64,000 bases of DNA from DATAFF01 sp963744915 (GCA_963744915.1 CAVUUY010000016.1:62001-126000), one strand, 5' to 3'. Positions 26,114-35,076 are shown, counted from the first letter of the stretch. Notes: generated by a model from the letters alone, not told the origin. Program-made: numbers and translations.

Positions 26114-26253
26114 GGCGTTCCCTGAAAAGCATATTGGCGGTGCCTCTGGACGGTACCGGAAACGGGCGCTCGCCTGGAAGGGCGATTGTCAGCGCCGCCG
26201 GCTTGGAACTACTGTGCCGGACGGCAACGCACAGGAAATTGGCGGGCTCAAGC

Positions 26254-26958
26254 ATGGCGTCGCGTTTTCAGAGAAATGTCCTGACCGGTCTCCTGACGGT
26301 GGTGCCGCTGTGGGTCACCTGGATCGTCTTCGAATTCGTCCTCGAGCTGCTGGCGCGCTTCGGCAGCCCTGCCGCCAATTGGCTGGCGCGCCAGTTCGAC
26401 AGCGGCGGCAGCGTCGTCTCCTCCTTCCTGCTCGATCCGTGGTTTCAATGGACGCTCGCCATCGTCATCACCATAGCGGGGCTCTATTGCCTCGGCCTCG
26501 CGGCGTCTTTCGTCATCGGCCGCCGGATCATCAGCTGGGTCGAGTCGACGCTCGAGCGCCTGCCCTTCGTCAAGAAGGTCTATGGCGCCACCAAGCGGCT
26601 GGTGGACGTCATGAACGTCCGGCCCGAGCAGACCCAGCGGGTCGCGCTGATCGAGTTTCCCACGCCCGGCATGAAGGCGGTGGGCCTGATCACCCGCACC
26701 CTGACCGACCGCGACACCGGCGAGCAGCTTGCCGCCGTTTTCATTCCGACGACGCCCAACCCGACCTCCGGCTACCTCGAGATCGTCCCGATGGCCAAGG
26801 TTGTGCTCACGGATTTGAGTTTCGATGAAGCGATGAGCTTCGTCATCACCGGCGGCGCGGTCGGGCCCGAGCGGATTTTGTTTTCGGGACGGCAGCCGCG
26901 TGATTCGGTGGCGCCGGCACCGGAAGAAGCGGTCAGGAGAGCGCGCGAGCGGCGCTGA
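26254..26958 (+). CDS. DUF502-family membrane protein
   Basis: Integral membrane protein of 234 residues, function unknown. It has two strong helices (about 10-30, GLLTVVPLWVTWIVFEFVLE region; about 68-93, LAIVITIAGLYCLGLAASFVIG), then a conserved soluble part with LPFVKKVYGATKRLVDVM, IEFPTPGMKAVGLITR and FIPTTPNPTSGYLEIVP, which is diagnostic for the family. The start ATG 26254 is chosen because the first helix follows directly. It is an isolated gene, divergent from the enolase-family gene. Confidence 0.87.
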   Translation: MASRFQRNVLTGLLTVVPLWVTWIVFEFVLELLARFGSPAANWLARQFDSGGSVVSSFLLDPWFQWTLAIVITIAGLYCLGLAASFVIGRRIISWVESTLERLPFVKKVYGATKRLVDVMNVRPEQTQRVALIEFPTPGMKAVGLITRTLTDRDTGEQLAAVFIPTTPNPTSGYLEIVPMAKVVLTDLSFDEAMSFVITGGAVGPERILFSGRQPRDSVAPAPEEAVRRARERR

Positions 26959-27262
26959 ACCACAGCCGAGATTATCGTATGCTAATCTCTGCCGGATCGC
27001 CCGCGGCGGCCGCCATGGCTGCCGTTAGCGCCGGTTTCAACCCATTGGAGTTGCTGAGCTTAATCCATTCCTTTAAACTGGCCCCAACTCCGCCGGAAAG
27101 CTGCTCGATCATAGTTCTGCGACAATCAGCCTGACGCGAGCTGTGCAAATGACACCAAATTAATGAGACGTCCGGACCGGCTCGTGATCTCCTGTCCCAC
27201 AGCGCGAAGAAACCCTCGACGCGTTCCCTAGTTGTGCTAGGACCAACCGAAGCGACAAGACC
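26959..27262. other. Non-coding stretch upstream of prkA
   Basis: No convincing gene was seen in these 304 bp. It holds a GAGATTA/TAATCTC hairpin (26968-26989, 8-base loop, no T run) just after the DUF502 gene and a candidate stress promoter near 27209. A 100-codon minus-strand frame spans it but looks random. Confidence 0.5.
27209..27233 (+). promoter_or_regulatory. Candidate EcfG-type general stress promoter of prkA
   Basis: GAAAC (27209-27213), 17 bp, then GTT (27231-27233) resembles the alphaproteobacterial EcfG consensus GGAAC-N16/17-GTT with one mismatch. It would start transcription about 20 bp before the prkA ATG. The prkA operon is stress-linked in other bacteria, but this assignment rests on a short match. 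Confidence 0.3.
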
Positions 27263-29209
27263 ATGCTCGACCACAACGACCTGTTCTCGTCATTTGCCAA
27301 GTCTTACGACGCCAGGCGCGAGACAGAGATGTCGCTGTCAGAATATCTGGCAGGCTGCCGCGACGATTCGATGATGTATGCGGGGGCTCCGGAACGCATT
27401 CTTGCGGCTATCGGAGAGCCTGAGCTTGTCGATACTTCGCGCGATCCACGGTTCGGCCGCATCTTCATGAACCGAACCATCCGGATGTATCCGGCCTTCT
27501 ACGAATTCTTCGGCATGGAAGAGACGATCGAACGGATCGTCAGCTTTTTCCGCCATGCCGCGCAGGGCCTCGAGGAGCGCAAGCAGATCCTCTATCTGCT
27601 CGGTCCGGTCGGCGGCGGCAAGTCGTCTCTGGCAGAGCGCCTCAAGGCGTTGATGGAGATCCATCCGATCTATGTGCTCAAGGCCTCCGGGCAGATCAGC
27701 CCTGTGTTCGAGAGTCCGCTCGGCCTGTTCGACCCGGAGCAGATGGGCGAGAAGCTCGAGGACCGCTACGGCATTCCGCGCCGCCGCCTCACCGGGCTGA
27801 TGAGCCCGTGGGCAGTGAAGCGCCTCGATGAGTTCGGCGGCGACATTTCGAAGTTCAAGGTGGTGAAGGTGCGGCCGTCGCGGTTGCGCCAGATCGCGGT
27901 CAGCAAGACCGAGCCCGGCGACGAGAACAACCAGGACATCTCCTCGCTGGTCGGCAAGGTCGACATCCGCAAGCTCGAAACCCTGCCGCAGAACGACCCC
28001 GATGCCTACAGCTATTCCGGCGGGCTCAACCGGTCCAATCAGGGTATCCTCGAATTCGTCGAGATGTTCAAGGCGCCGATCAAGATGCTCCATCCGTTGC
28101 TGACGGCAACGCAGGAGGGCAACTATATCGGCACCGAGAATATCGGCTCGATCCCCTTCGCGGGCATCATCATGGCCCATTCCAACGAAGCGGAGTGGCA
28201 GAGCTTCAAGACGAACAAGAACAACGAAGCCTTCATCGACCGGATCTATGTCATAAAGGTTCCTTATTGCCTTCGGGTCACAGAAGAGCAGAAGATTTAT
28301 GAAAAGCTGATCCGCAGCTCAGAGCTGGCGGATGCGTCCTGCGCGCCCTCGACGCTCGAAATGCTATCGCGGTTCTCCGTGCTGTCACGTCTGCGCGACC
28401 ATGAGAATTCTGGAATCTTCTCCAAGATGCGCGTCTATGACGGCGAGAGCATCCGCGAGGTCGATCCCCGCGCCCGCAGCCTGCAGGAATACAAGGACGC
28501 GGCGGGCGTCAACGAGGGAATGGACGGCATCTCGACGCGCTTTGCCTTCAAGGTGCTGGCGGCGACCTTCAACCACGACACGATCGAGGTCGGGGCCGAC
28601 CCGGTGCATCTCATGTATGTGCTGGAGCAGGCCATTCGCCGCGAGCAGCTGCCGGTCGAAATCGAGAAGCGCTATCTCGAATTCATCAAGGCGGAGCTGG
28701 CGCCGCGCTATGCCGAATTCATCGGCCACGAAATCCAGAAGGCCTATCTCGAATCCTATCACGATTACGGGCAGAATTTGTTCGACCGCTATGTCGACTA
28801 TGCCGATGCCTGGGTCGAGGATCAGGACTTCAAGGATCCCGATACCGGTCAGCTGCTCAACCGCGAGCTCCTGAACCAGGAGCTGACCAAGATCGAGAAG
28901 CCGGCCGGAATCGCCAATCCCAAGGATTTCCGCAACGAGGTCGTGAAGTTCGCGCTGCGCTCTCGCGCCTCGAACCGCGGCCGCAACCCCTCCTGGACCA
29001 GCTATGAGAAGATCCGCGAGGTGATCGAGCGGCGGATGTTCAGCCAGGTCGAGGAATTGCTGCCGGTCATCAGCTTCGGTTCGAAAAAGGACAGCGACAC
29101 GGAGAAGAAACATGCTGAATTCCTCGAGCGTATGGTCGCCCGAGGCTACACGGAGCGGCAAGTGCGCCGTCTGGTGGAATGGTACATGAGGGTGAAACAG
29201 GCCGGCTGA
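27263..29209 (+). CDS. prkA: PrkA-family serine protein kinase
   Basis: Cytoplasmic 648-residue protein of the PrkA/YeaG family, an AAA-type ATPase joined to a kinase-like C-terminal domain. It begins with a PrkA AAA region containing P-loop GPVGGGKSS (114-122) and KQILYLLGPV before it. ASGQISPVFESPLGLF, GIPRRRLTGLMSPW and RSNQGILEFVEMFKAPIKML follow. In enterobacteria YeaG acts in sustained stress and starvation. The start ATG 27263 gives the normal family length (about 640-650). It is the first gene of a prkA-yeaH-spoVR operon, the standard arrangement, with 26 bp before yeaH. Confidence 0.95.
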   Translation: MLDHNDLFSSFAKSYDARRETEMSLSEYLAGCRDDSMMYAGAPERILAAIGEPELVDTSRDPRFGRIFMNRTIRMYPAFYEFFGMEETIERIVSFFRHAAQGLEERKQILYLLGPVGGGKSSLAERLKALMEIHPIYVLKASGQISPVFESPLGLFDPEQMGEKLEDRYGIPRRRLTGLMSPWAVKRLDEFGGDISKFKVVKVRPSRLRQIAVSKTEPGDENNQDISSLVGKVDIRKLETLPQNDPDAYSYSGGLNRSNQGILEFVEMFKAPIKMLHPLLTATQEGNYIGTENIGSIPFAGIIMAHSNEAEWQSFKTNKNNEAFIDRIYVIKVPYCLRVTEEQKIYEKLIRSSELADASCAPSTLEMLSRFSVLSRLRDHENSGIFSKMRVYDGESIREVDPRARSLQEYKDAAGVNEGMDGISTRFAFKVLAATFNHDTIEVGADPVHLMYVLEQAIRREQLPVEIEKRYLEFIKAELAPRYAEFIGHEIQKAYLESYHDYGQNLFDRYVDYADAWVEDQDFKDPDTGQLLNRELLNQELTKIEKPAGIANPKDFRNEVVKFALRSRASNRGRNPSWTSYEKIREVIERRMFSQVEELLPVISFGSKKDSDTEKKHAEFLERMVARGYTERQVRRLVEWYMRVKQAG

Positions 29210-29235
29210 TTCACATCGCTCCGGAGTGGAGATAG

Positions 29236-30543
29236 ATGCATATCGTCGACCGTCGCCTCAATCCCGGTGGAAAAAGCCTCGCCAACCGACAGCGGTTTTT
29301 GAGGCGGGCCAAGGCCCTCGTGCAGCGGGCCGTCAGGGACAGCACCAAAGAGCGTGACATCAAGGGCCTCGATCAGGGAGGCGAGATCTCGATCCCGATC
29401 GATGGCGTGCGCGAGCCGACACTGCGCCGCGACAGCGAGACCGGCTCCAAGGACCATGTGCTGCCGGGCAACAAGAAGTTCATCGAAGGCGACACGATCG
29501 AGCGGCCAAGCGGCGGCCGCGGCGGCCGCGGATCTGAGGGCAGCCCCGATGGCGGCGGCGAGGACGATTTCCGCTTCGTGCTGTCGCGCGAGGAGTTCAT
29601 CGACCTGTTCCTCGACGATCTCGAGCTTCCCGACCTCGCCAAGAAGCGGGTCACGACGCTCGAGAGCGAACAATGGCGCCGTGCCGGCTACATGGTTGCA
29701 GGATCCCCGGCCAATCTGGCGCTCAAGCGCACGATGCAGAACTCGCTGTCGCGGCGCATTGCGCTGAGAAGGCCGCGTCTCGACGATCTCGAGGAGATCC
29801 GGGCGCAAATTCTCGAGCTCGAGGAAAGCGGTGGCGACGAGGTCCAGCTCGCCTGGCTGCGCGACAAACTGGCGGCACTCGACAGCAAGACGCGACGGGT
29901 TCCTTATATCGACCCGATCGATCTCAGATACCGCCGCTTCGAACGCTATCCGAAGCCGATCGCACAAGCCGTCATGTTCTGCCTGATGGATGTCTCGGGA
30001 TCGATGACCGAGCATATGAAGGACCTGGCCAAGCGTTTCTTCATGCTGCTGCACCTCTTCCTGTCGCGGCGTTACCGCCATGTCGAGGTGGTGTTCATCC
30101 GGCACACGCACGAGGCGAAGGAGGTTGACGAGGAGACCTTCTTCCACGGCACCGAGACCGGCGGCACATTGGTGTCGTCGGCCTTCGAGGAGATGCGCCG
30201 GGTGGTTACCGAGCGGTTCAGCCCGCAGGATTGGAACATCTATGCCGCGCAGGTGTCGGACGGCGACAATTCCAGCACCGATGCGGCGCGCACCGAACGG
30301 CTGGTCATCGAGGAAATTCTTCCCGCCGTGCAGTATTTCGCCTATCTCGAGGTCGGCAGCGACGAAGGTCCGCGGCGCGCCGGCTTTGTGGCGCAGAAGA
30401 GCGAGCTGTGGCGCACTTATGACGGGCTGCGCAGCAACGGGGCGCAAATCGCGATGCGGCGGGCCAGCCACCGGCGGGAGATCTACCCGGTGTTCCGCGA
30501 TCTGTTTCAGCGTCGCGAGAAGGCCGAGGAGCAGAACCCTTGA
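29236..30543 (+). CDS. yeaH: YeaH/YhbH family protein (DUF444)
   Basis: Protein of 435 residues. It has an N-terminal IVDRRLNPGGKSLANRQRF segment, a Gly-rich linker (about 94-114, GGRGGRGSEGSPDGGGE) and a von Willebrand A-like domain with the MIDAS-type motif DVSGSM (about 254-259) and GGTLVSSA. It is the usual partner of PrkA in the stress operon; its biochemical role is not settled. A GGAG site precedes ATG 29236. Its stop overlaps the start of spoVR. Confidence 0.93.
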   Translation: MHIVDRRLNPGGKSLANRQRFLRRAKALVQRAVRDSTKERDIKGLDQGGEISIPIDGVREPTLRRDSETGSKDHVLPGNKKFIEGDTIERPSGGRGGRGSEGSPDGGGEDDFRFVLSREEFIDLFLDDLELPDLAKKRVTTLESEQWRRAGYMVAGSPANLALKRTMQNSLSRRIALRRPRLDDLEEIRAQILELEESGGDEVQLAWLRDKLAALDSKTRRVPYIDPIDLRYRRFERYPKPIAQAVMFCLMDVSGSMTEHMKDLAKRFFMLLHLFLSRRYRHVEVVFIRHTHEAKEVDEETFFHGTETGGTLVSSAFEEMRRVVTERFSPQDWNIYAAQVSDGDNSSTDAARTERLVIEEILPAVQYFAYLEVGSDEGPRRAGFVAQKSELWRTYDGLRSNGAQIAMRRASHRREIYPVFRDLFQRREKAEEQNP

Positions 30544-32084
30544 GCAATATCGAGCCGAGCACGGTCCTGTTCGAAGGCGCCGATTGGAATTTCGACACGA
30601 TTCGCCGCATCCATGACGTGATCGCCGACGTGGCGATCGGCGAGTTCGGCCTCAACATCTATCCAAACCAGATCGAGATCATCACTGCCGAGCAGATGCT
30701 CGATGCCTATTCTTCGATCGGCATGCCGCTATTCTACAAGCACTGGTCGTTCGGCAAGCATTTCGCCCAGCAGGAGTCCTTTTACCGCAAGGGACTGATG
30801 GGCCTGGCCTATGAGATCGTCATCAATTCGAGCCCCTGCATCAGCTACATCATGGAAGAGAATTCGGCGACGATGCAGGCGCTGGTCATCGCCCACGCCG
30901 CGTTCGGCCACAATCACTTCTTCAAGAACAACTATTTGTTCAAGCAGTGGACCGATGCCGAAGGCATTCTCGCCTATCTCGAATTCGCCAAGGGCTATGT
31001 CGCGCGCTGCGAGGAGCGCTACGGCCAGGCCGCCGTCGAGAGGCTGCTCGATGCCGCGCACGCGCTGATGTCGCATGGCATTCACCGCCATCCGCGCAAG
31101 CGTCGGCCCGATCTGCTTTCCGAGGAACGGCGCGAGGCGGAGCGGCGACGGCACCAGGAGCAGGTCTATAATGATCTCTGGCGCACCGTGCCGGGCTCCG
31201 AGCGGAAGGTGCGCGACCGGGTCAATGACGAGATCCGACGGGCATTGCTCGAGCTGCCGCAGGAGAACATCCTGTATTTTCTCGAGAAGGCGGCGCCGCG
31301 GCTCAAGCCGTGGCAGCGCGAGATCCTGCGCATCGTCCGCAACATCGCGCAATATTTCTACCCGCAGAAGCAGACCAAGGTGATGAACGAGGGCTGCGCC
31401 ACCTATTGCCATCATCGGATCATGACGGCGCTGCATGAGCGCGGCCAGATCACCGACGGCGCCTTCCTGGAATTCCTGCAGTCCCACACCAATGTCATCC
31501 GCCAGCCGGAGTTCGACGACCAGCATTTCGGCGGCATCAACCCTTATGCCCTCGGATTTGCGATGATGAGCGACATCGATCGCATCTGCATCGATCCGAC
31601 CGAGGAGGATCGGGCGTGGTTCCCGGAGATCGCCGGCAACGGCAATTCCTGGACGACGCTCAAGGAAGTCTGGGCAAATTATCGCGACGAGAGCTTCGTC
31701 GCCCAGTTCCTCAGCCCACGCCTCATCCGCGAATGGCGGATGTTCCACTTGATGGATGATGCGGAGGAGCCGGAGCTCGTGGTCTCGGCGATCCATGACG
31801 ACCGTGGCTACCGCCGCATCCGCAGGATGCTGGCGCAGCAATATGACGTGGCGTGGCTCGATCCCGATATCGAGGTGATCGATGTCGATCTCGAGGGCGA
31901 CCGCCGCCTCATATTGCACCACAAGCTGCTGAAGCAGGCCTATCTAAGGGAGGAGGACGCCCGGCGCGTCCTGCAGCATATCGCCGATCTGTGGGGATAT
32001 GAGGTGGTCCTGCGCGAGATCGATCAGACCAGCGACACCGTGCTCAAGGAGCATACCTCGGAAGCCCGCCCGGTGTTTTTCTAG
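30540..32084 (+). CDS. spoVR: SpoVR family protein
   Basis: Protein of 514 residues, related to Bacillus SpoVR (spore cortex) and E. coli YcgB; in non-sporulating bacteria it accompanies prkA and yeaH in stress response. Typical blocks are PLFYKHWSFGKHF, SYIMEENSATMQALVIAHAAFGH (in parts), NEGCATYCHHRIM and INPYALGFAMM. The start is TTG 30540 inside a TTGA overlap with the yeaH stop; no ATG lies before the conserved N-terminal part. Its last 4 bp overlap the convergent ectC. Confidence 0.93.
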   Translation: MSNIEPSTVLFEGADWNFDTIRRIHDVIADVAIGEFGLNIYPNQIEIITAEQMLDAYSSIGMPLFYKHWSFGKHFAQQESFYRKGLMGLAYEIVINSSPCISYIMEENSATMQALVIAHAAFGHNHFFKNNYLFKQWTDAEGILAYLEFAKGYVARCEERYGQAAVERLLDAAHALMSHGIHRHPRKRRPDLLSEERREAERRRHQEQVYNDLWRTVPGSERKVRDRVNDEIRRALLELPQENILYFLEKAAPRLKPWQREILRIVRNIAQYFYPQKQTKVMNEGCATYCHHRIMTALHERGQITDGAFLEFLQSHTNVIRQPEFDDQHFGGINPYALGFAMMSDIDRICIDPTEEDRAWFPEIAGNGNSWTTLKEVWANYRDESFVAQFLSPRLIREWRMFHLMDDAEEPELVVSAIHDDRGYRRIRRMLAQQYDVAWLDPDIEVIDVDLEGDRRLILHHKLLKQAYLREEDARRVLQHIADLWGYEVVLREIDQTSDTVLKEHTSEARPVFF

Positions 32085-32476
32085 CCGGCGGCGCTGTCCG
32101 GCGCGTAGCTGCCGTCGCTGCGGTGGGTCTCGGTGCCCGTCAACGCCGGCACGAAGATGCAGACCAGCCTGAGGTCGCCCTTGATGGCGCGCACGATGTG
32201 CTCGTCGTGCTTGTCGAGCACATAGAGCGATCCCGGCTTCAGCGGCCAGGTTTTGCCGGTGGCGACCTCGACCACTTCGCCCTCGCCTCCGAAGCAGTAA
32301 TTCGCCTCCGTATGATGCTTATAGTGAAGCCGCTGCTCCGTTCCCTCCTTGAGGACGGTGTCGTGCAGCGAATAACCAAGCCCGTCCGGCTTGAGCAGCA
32401 GCCTTCTGCTTTCCCATCCCGGTCCCTTAACGTGTCTCGGACCTTCGAGAATCTCGTCCAACGTTCTGACGATCAT
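32081..32476 (-). CDS. ectC: Solitary L-ectoine synthase
   Basis: Cupin enzyme of 131 residues that cyclises N-gamma-acetyl-diaminobutyrate to the compatible solute ectoine. Strong matches are MIVRTLDEILEG, the KGPGWESRRLLLK segment, LHYKHHTEANYCFGGEGEV (metal and substrate pocket) and LYVLDKHDEHIVRA. The length is normal. A GGAG precedes ATG 32476. No ectA, ectB or ectD is adjacent on either side, so it cannot make ectoine by itself from aspartate semialdehyde. Its partners may be elsewhere, or it may use an imported or other precursor, as proposed for orphan EctC proteins in non-producers. Confidence 0.93.
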   Translation of the reverse strand: MIVRTLDEILEGPRHVKGPGWESRRLLLKPDGLGYSLHDTVLKEGTEQRLHYKHHTEANYCFGGEGEVVEVATGKTWPLKPGSLYVLDKHDEHIVRAIKGDLRLVCIFVPALTGTETHRSDGSYAPDSAAG

Positions 32477-32530
32477 GGTTAATCTCCATTCTTAATGGTT
32501 TTCCCCGCCGTCAGAGTGATGATATGACGT

Positions 32531-32548
32531 TCGTCATCAAGTTTTCAT
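32531..32548 (+). promoter_or_regulatory. Pho-box-like site upstream of plcP
   Basis: TCGTCAT (32531-32537), 4 bp, TTTTCAT (32542-32548): two 7-bp half-sites at 11-bp spacing, each 5 of 7 to the PhoB consensus CTGTCAT. It overlaps a perfect ATGACG-TT-CGTCAT palindrome (32524-32537). It lies 67-84 bp before plcP, whose homologues are phosphate-starvation genes. Confidence 0.45.
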
Positions 32549-32614
32549 CAGACTCGGGCCATAGGGAAAGGGCTCGGCACTGGCGGGGACACGCATTGCC
32601 GGTCATGGGGTAAC

Positions 32615-33436
32615 ATGAACGCCCATTTTGGTGAACCCTTTCGGTTTCGCACGATCTGGATTTCGGACGTGCATCTCGGGACCCGTCGGGCCCAGGCGGA
32701 GATGCTGCTCGAATTCCTGCGGGTGACGGAATCGGAAACCCTCTATTTGGTGGGCGATCTCATCGACAGCTGGGCGCTCAGCCGGACCTGGTATTGGGAT
32801 CAGACGCATAATGACGTGATCCAGAAGCTGTTGCGCAAGGCGCGAAAAGGCACGCGGGTCATCTATATTCCGGGCAATCACGACGAAAACTTCCGCTCCT
32901 TCCTCAATCTGCGATTTGGCCGGGTGGCGGTGGTCAACGACTACATCCATGTGACGGCGACCGGCGAACGCTATCTCGTGCTGCATGGCGACAAGTTCGA
33001 CGGCATCGTCAAATATGCCAAGTGGCTGGCACTGCTCGGCGACACTGCCTATGAATGGGCGATGGTCGTGAACCTCCATCTCAACAATGTGCGACGGTTC
33101 CTGAAGCTGCCCTACTGGTCGTTGTCGGCCTATCTCAAGCGGCGGGTCAAGAAGGCGGTGGAATTCATCTCGCATTTCGAGACGGCGGTGGTCCGCGAGG
33201 CACGGGCGCGCGGCGCGACCGGCGTGGTGTGCGGTCACATCCACACGCCCGACATCCGCCAGATCGGAGATATCCATTATCTCAACGATGGCGACTGGGT
33301 CGAAAGCTGCACGGCGCTGGTCGAGCATCTCGACGGTCGTTTTGAAATCCTGGAGTGGGCGAAGCTTCGGACTTCTCACCAATGGGCCAGAAATGCGGAT
33401 CCTGATCGCGACCGACGCCTGGTACCCGCAGGTTAA
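32615..33436 (+). CDS. plcP: PlcP-type phospholipase C (metallophosphoesterase of the LpxH-like group)
   Basis: Calcineurin-type metallophosphoesterase of 273 residues. The metal motifs are ISDVHLG (16-22), VGDLIDSW (about 46-53), GNHDEN (about 87-92), VLHGDKFDG and GHIHTP. Such proteins are often labelled UDP-2,3-diacylglucosamine pyrophosphatases, but the NDVIQKLLRKARKGTRVIYIPGNHDE context and the following agt and bta genes match PlcP of Sinorhizobium, which splits phospholipid head groups under phosphate limitation to release diacylglycerol. The 3' end overlaps agt by 44 bp. A Pho-box-like site is upstream. Confidence 0.88.
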   Translation: MNAHFGEPFRFRTIWISDVHLGTRRAQAEMLLEFLRVTESETLYLVGDLIDSWALSRTWYWDQTHNDVIQKLLRKARKGTRVIYIPGNHDENFRSFLNLRFGRVAVVNDYIHVTATGERYLVLHGDKFDGIVKYAKWLALLGDTAYEWAMVVNLHLNNVRRFLKLPYWSLSAYLKRRVKKAVEFISHFETAVVREARARGATGVVCGHIHTPDIRQIGDIHYLNDGDWVESCTALVEHLDGRFEILEWAKLRTSHQWARNADPDRDRRLVPAG

Positions 33437-34418
33437 CGGCGTCGTCAGGACGCTCGAGGAAACAGCCAAGGAGTTGCGGGCTATCGGACATCAGCTGCTG
33501 CTGCTGACGCCGGAGGGGCATGCCACCATCCCGCTGCCGCTCTATTCCGAGATCCGCCTCGCCATACCGGCGCCGGGCGACATCGGGCGGGCGATCGACG
33601 CATTCGCACCCGATGCCATCTATATCGCCACCGAAGGGCTGATCGGGCTCGCAGCGCGGCGCTGGTGCCTGCGCCGCGGCATGCGCTTTGCCACCGGCTT
33701 TCACACCCGCTTTCCGGAATTCGCTGCCGCCCGGCTGCCGCTACCTGGCGTGGTCACGCTCGGCTATGAATTTCTCAAATGGTTCCACGGCCCCTCCAGC
33801 GCCATGCTGGTGCCGACCGCCCTGGTCGCCAAGGACCTGGCAGCCTCCGGATTCGCCAATCTGAAAGTGTGGACGCGCGGCGTCGACCACACGGTCTTCA
33901 CCCCGGAGGAGCCGCTCGATCTCGGGCTGCCGCGGCCGATCATGCTCTATGCCGGACGGGTCTCGATCGAGAAAGGGCTCGACGACTTCCTGAAGCTCGA
34001 GCTGCCGGGGCGAAAGGTGGTGGTCGGCGATGGGCCCGACCGGCTGGAGCTCAGCCAGCGCTATCCCAAGGTGCAGTTCGTCGGCTATCGCTTCGGCCGC
34101 GATCTCGGCCGGTTCATTGCGGCGGCGGATGTCTTCGTCTTTCCGAGCCGCGTCGATACTTTCGGCCTGGTCATGCTGGAGGCCATGGCCTGCGGTGTGC
34201 CGGTTGCCGCCTATCCGGTGCAGGGGCCGGTGGATGTGGTCGTCGAGGGCGTAAGCGGCGCGCTCGATGCCGATCTCGAGGCGGCGGTCGGCCGGGCGCT
34301 TGCGGTGCCGCGGGCCGGCTGCCGCGCCTATGCCCTCAATTTCACCTGGCGGCGAACCGCGGAGCTGTTTCTCGACCACCTGGTTCCGGTCGTCGGGCGG
34401 CCGCAGCAGGTCGCGTGA
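33393..34418 (+). CDS. agt: Glycolipid synthase, GT4-family glycosyltransferase (Agt-like)
   Basis: Membrane-associated glycosyltransferase of 341 residues that likely adds a sugar to diacylglycerol to form phosphorus-free glycolipids. It starts MRILIATDAWYPQVNGVVRT, as other GT4 diacylglycerol and mannosyl transferases do. It has GFHTRFPEF, a linker with VWTRGVDHTVFTPEEP, the YAGRVSIEKGLDDFL donor-side block and the EX7E-type end in PSRVDTFGLVMLEAMACGVPVAA. plcP directly upstream and overlapping supplies its acceptor. The identity as Agt comes from this pairing; the sugar donor (UDP-glucose or UDP-glucuronate) is unresolved. Confidence 0.85.
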   Translation: MRILIATDAWYPQVNGVVRTLEETAKELRAIGHQLLLLTPEGHATIPLPLYSEIRLAIPAPGDIGRAIDAFAPDAIYIATEGLIGLAARRWCLRRGMRFATGFHTRFPEFAAARLPLPGVVTLGYEFLKWFHGPSSAMLVPTALVAKDLAASGFANLKVWTRGVDHTVFTPEEPLDLGLPRPIMLYAGRVSIEKGLDDFLKLELPGRKVVVGDGPDRLELSQRYPKVQFVGYRFGRDLGRFIAAADVFVFPSRVDTFGLVMLEAMACGVPVAAYPVQGPVDVVVEGVSGALDADLEAAVGRALAVPRAGCRAYALNFTWRRTAELFLDHLVPVVGRPQQVA

Positions 34419-35076
34419 GCACGCCATACCACGCATAGCCGCCATAGAGCGGCGTGAACGCCAGATCAGCCCCGTCGTGACGCGCGATCTCGGCAAGCAC
34501 CCGGTGGAGGGTGGCGCGCGGGGTGACGTGGAATTTCGCAAGCCACCACCACAGAAGCGCCCGAAACGGCCGCGGCAGGGCTTCGCTCTGGCCGAAGTCG
34601 ACGATCAAAAGCCGCCCGCCGGGGGCGACTTGGTTCCAGGCATGGGCGAGGGCGCGTTCCCAAGGCGGGATCATGGACAGGGTGTAAGAGAAATAGATCC
34701 GGCTGAACAGCGGCACCCCGAACAGGCGCGTCGGCTCGAAGCTGACGGCATCGGCGGCGGCGATGTCGACGGCGTCGCTCAGACGATAGCGGGCGAGCCT
34801 CGCCCGCGCCGTCTTCAGCATCTCCTCCGAGATATCGAGGCCGAAAAACCGCGCCTGCGGATAGGCAGTGGCGGCGGCGATGAGATTGCGCCCGGTGCCG
34901 CAGCCGATCTCCAGCACGGGGCTGCCGGCGGGGGGCTCGAGATCGGCCAGAAGCCGGTCGCGCCCGAGCAGATAATATTTGCGCGACAGATCATAGATGT
35001 GGCGCTGGCGCCGGTAGATGCTGTCCATCAGCCGCCGGTCGCCGGCGGGTTCGCTCAGTGACGGCGGCGTGGTCAC
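34342..35076 (-). CDS. btaB: Betaine-lipid N-methyltransferase BtaB
   Basis: SAM-dependent methyltransferase of 244 residues that trimethylates diacylglyceryl-homoserine to the betaine lipid DGTS. The SAM-binding motif is VLEIGCGTGRN (54-64). An N-terminal MDSIYRRQRHIYDLSRKYYLLGRD (in parts) and FSYTLSMIPPW are typical of BtaB. Its start overlaps the btaA stop by 4 bp (GTGA/ATGA type), and its 3' end overlaps agt by 77 bp on the opposite strand. It works directly after BtaA in the pathway. Confidence 0.9.
   Translation of the reverse strand: MTTPPSLSEPAGDRRLMDSIYRRQRHIYDLSRKYYLLGRDRLLADLEPPAGSPVLEIGCGTGRNLIAAATAYPQARFFGLDISEEMLKTARARLARYRLSDAVDIAAADAVSFEPTRLFGVPLFSRIYFSYTLSMIPPWERALAHAWNQVAPGGRLLIVDFGQSEALPRPFRALLWWWLAKFHVTPRATLHRVLAEIARHDGADLAFTPLYGGYAWYGVLTRPAAAARRPEPGGRETAPRFAAR

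Noticed and set aside
26968..26989. GAGATTA/TAATCTC hairpin as terminator of the DUF502 gene
   Set aside because: The stem is AT-rich and there is no T run after it, so evidence is too weak for a terminator call.
26972..27274. 100-codon minus-strand ORF between DUF502 and prkA genes
   Set aside because: No recognisable domain or ribosome-binding site, and it overlaps the prkA start region. Treated as non-coding.
32615..33436. LpxH (UDP-2,3-diacylglucosamine diphosphatase)
   Set aside because: The fold is shared, but the 44-bp overlap with an Agt-like transferase and the bta genes fit PlcP better. No lpx gene is nearby.
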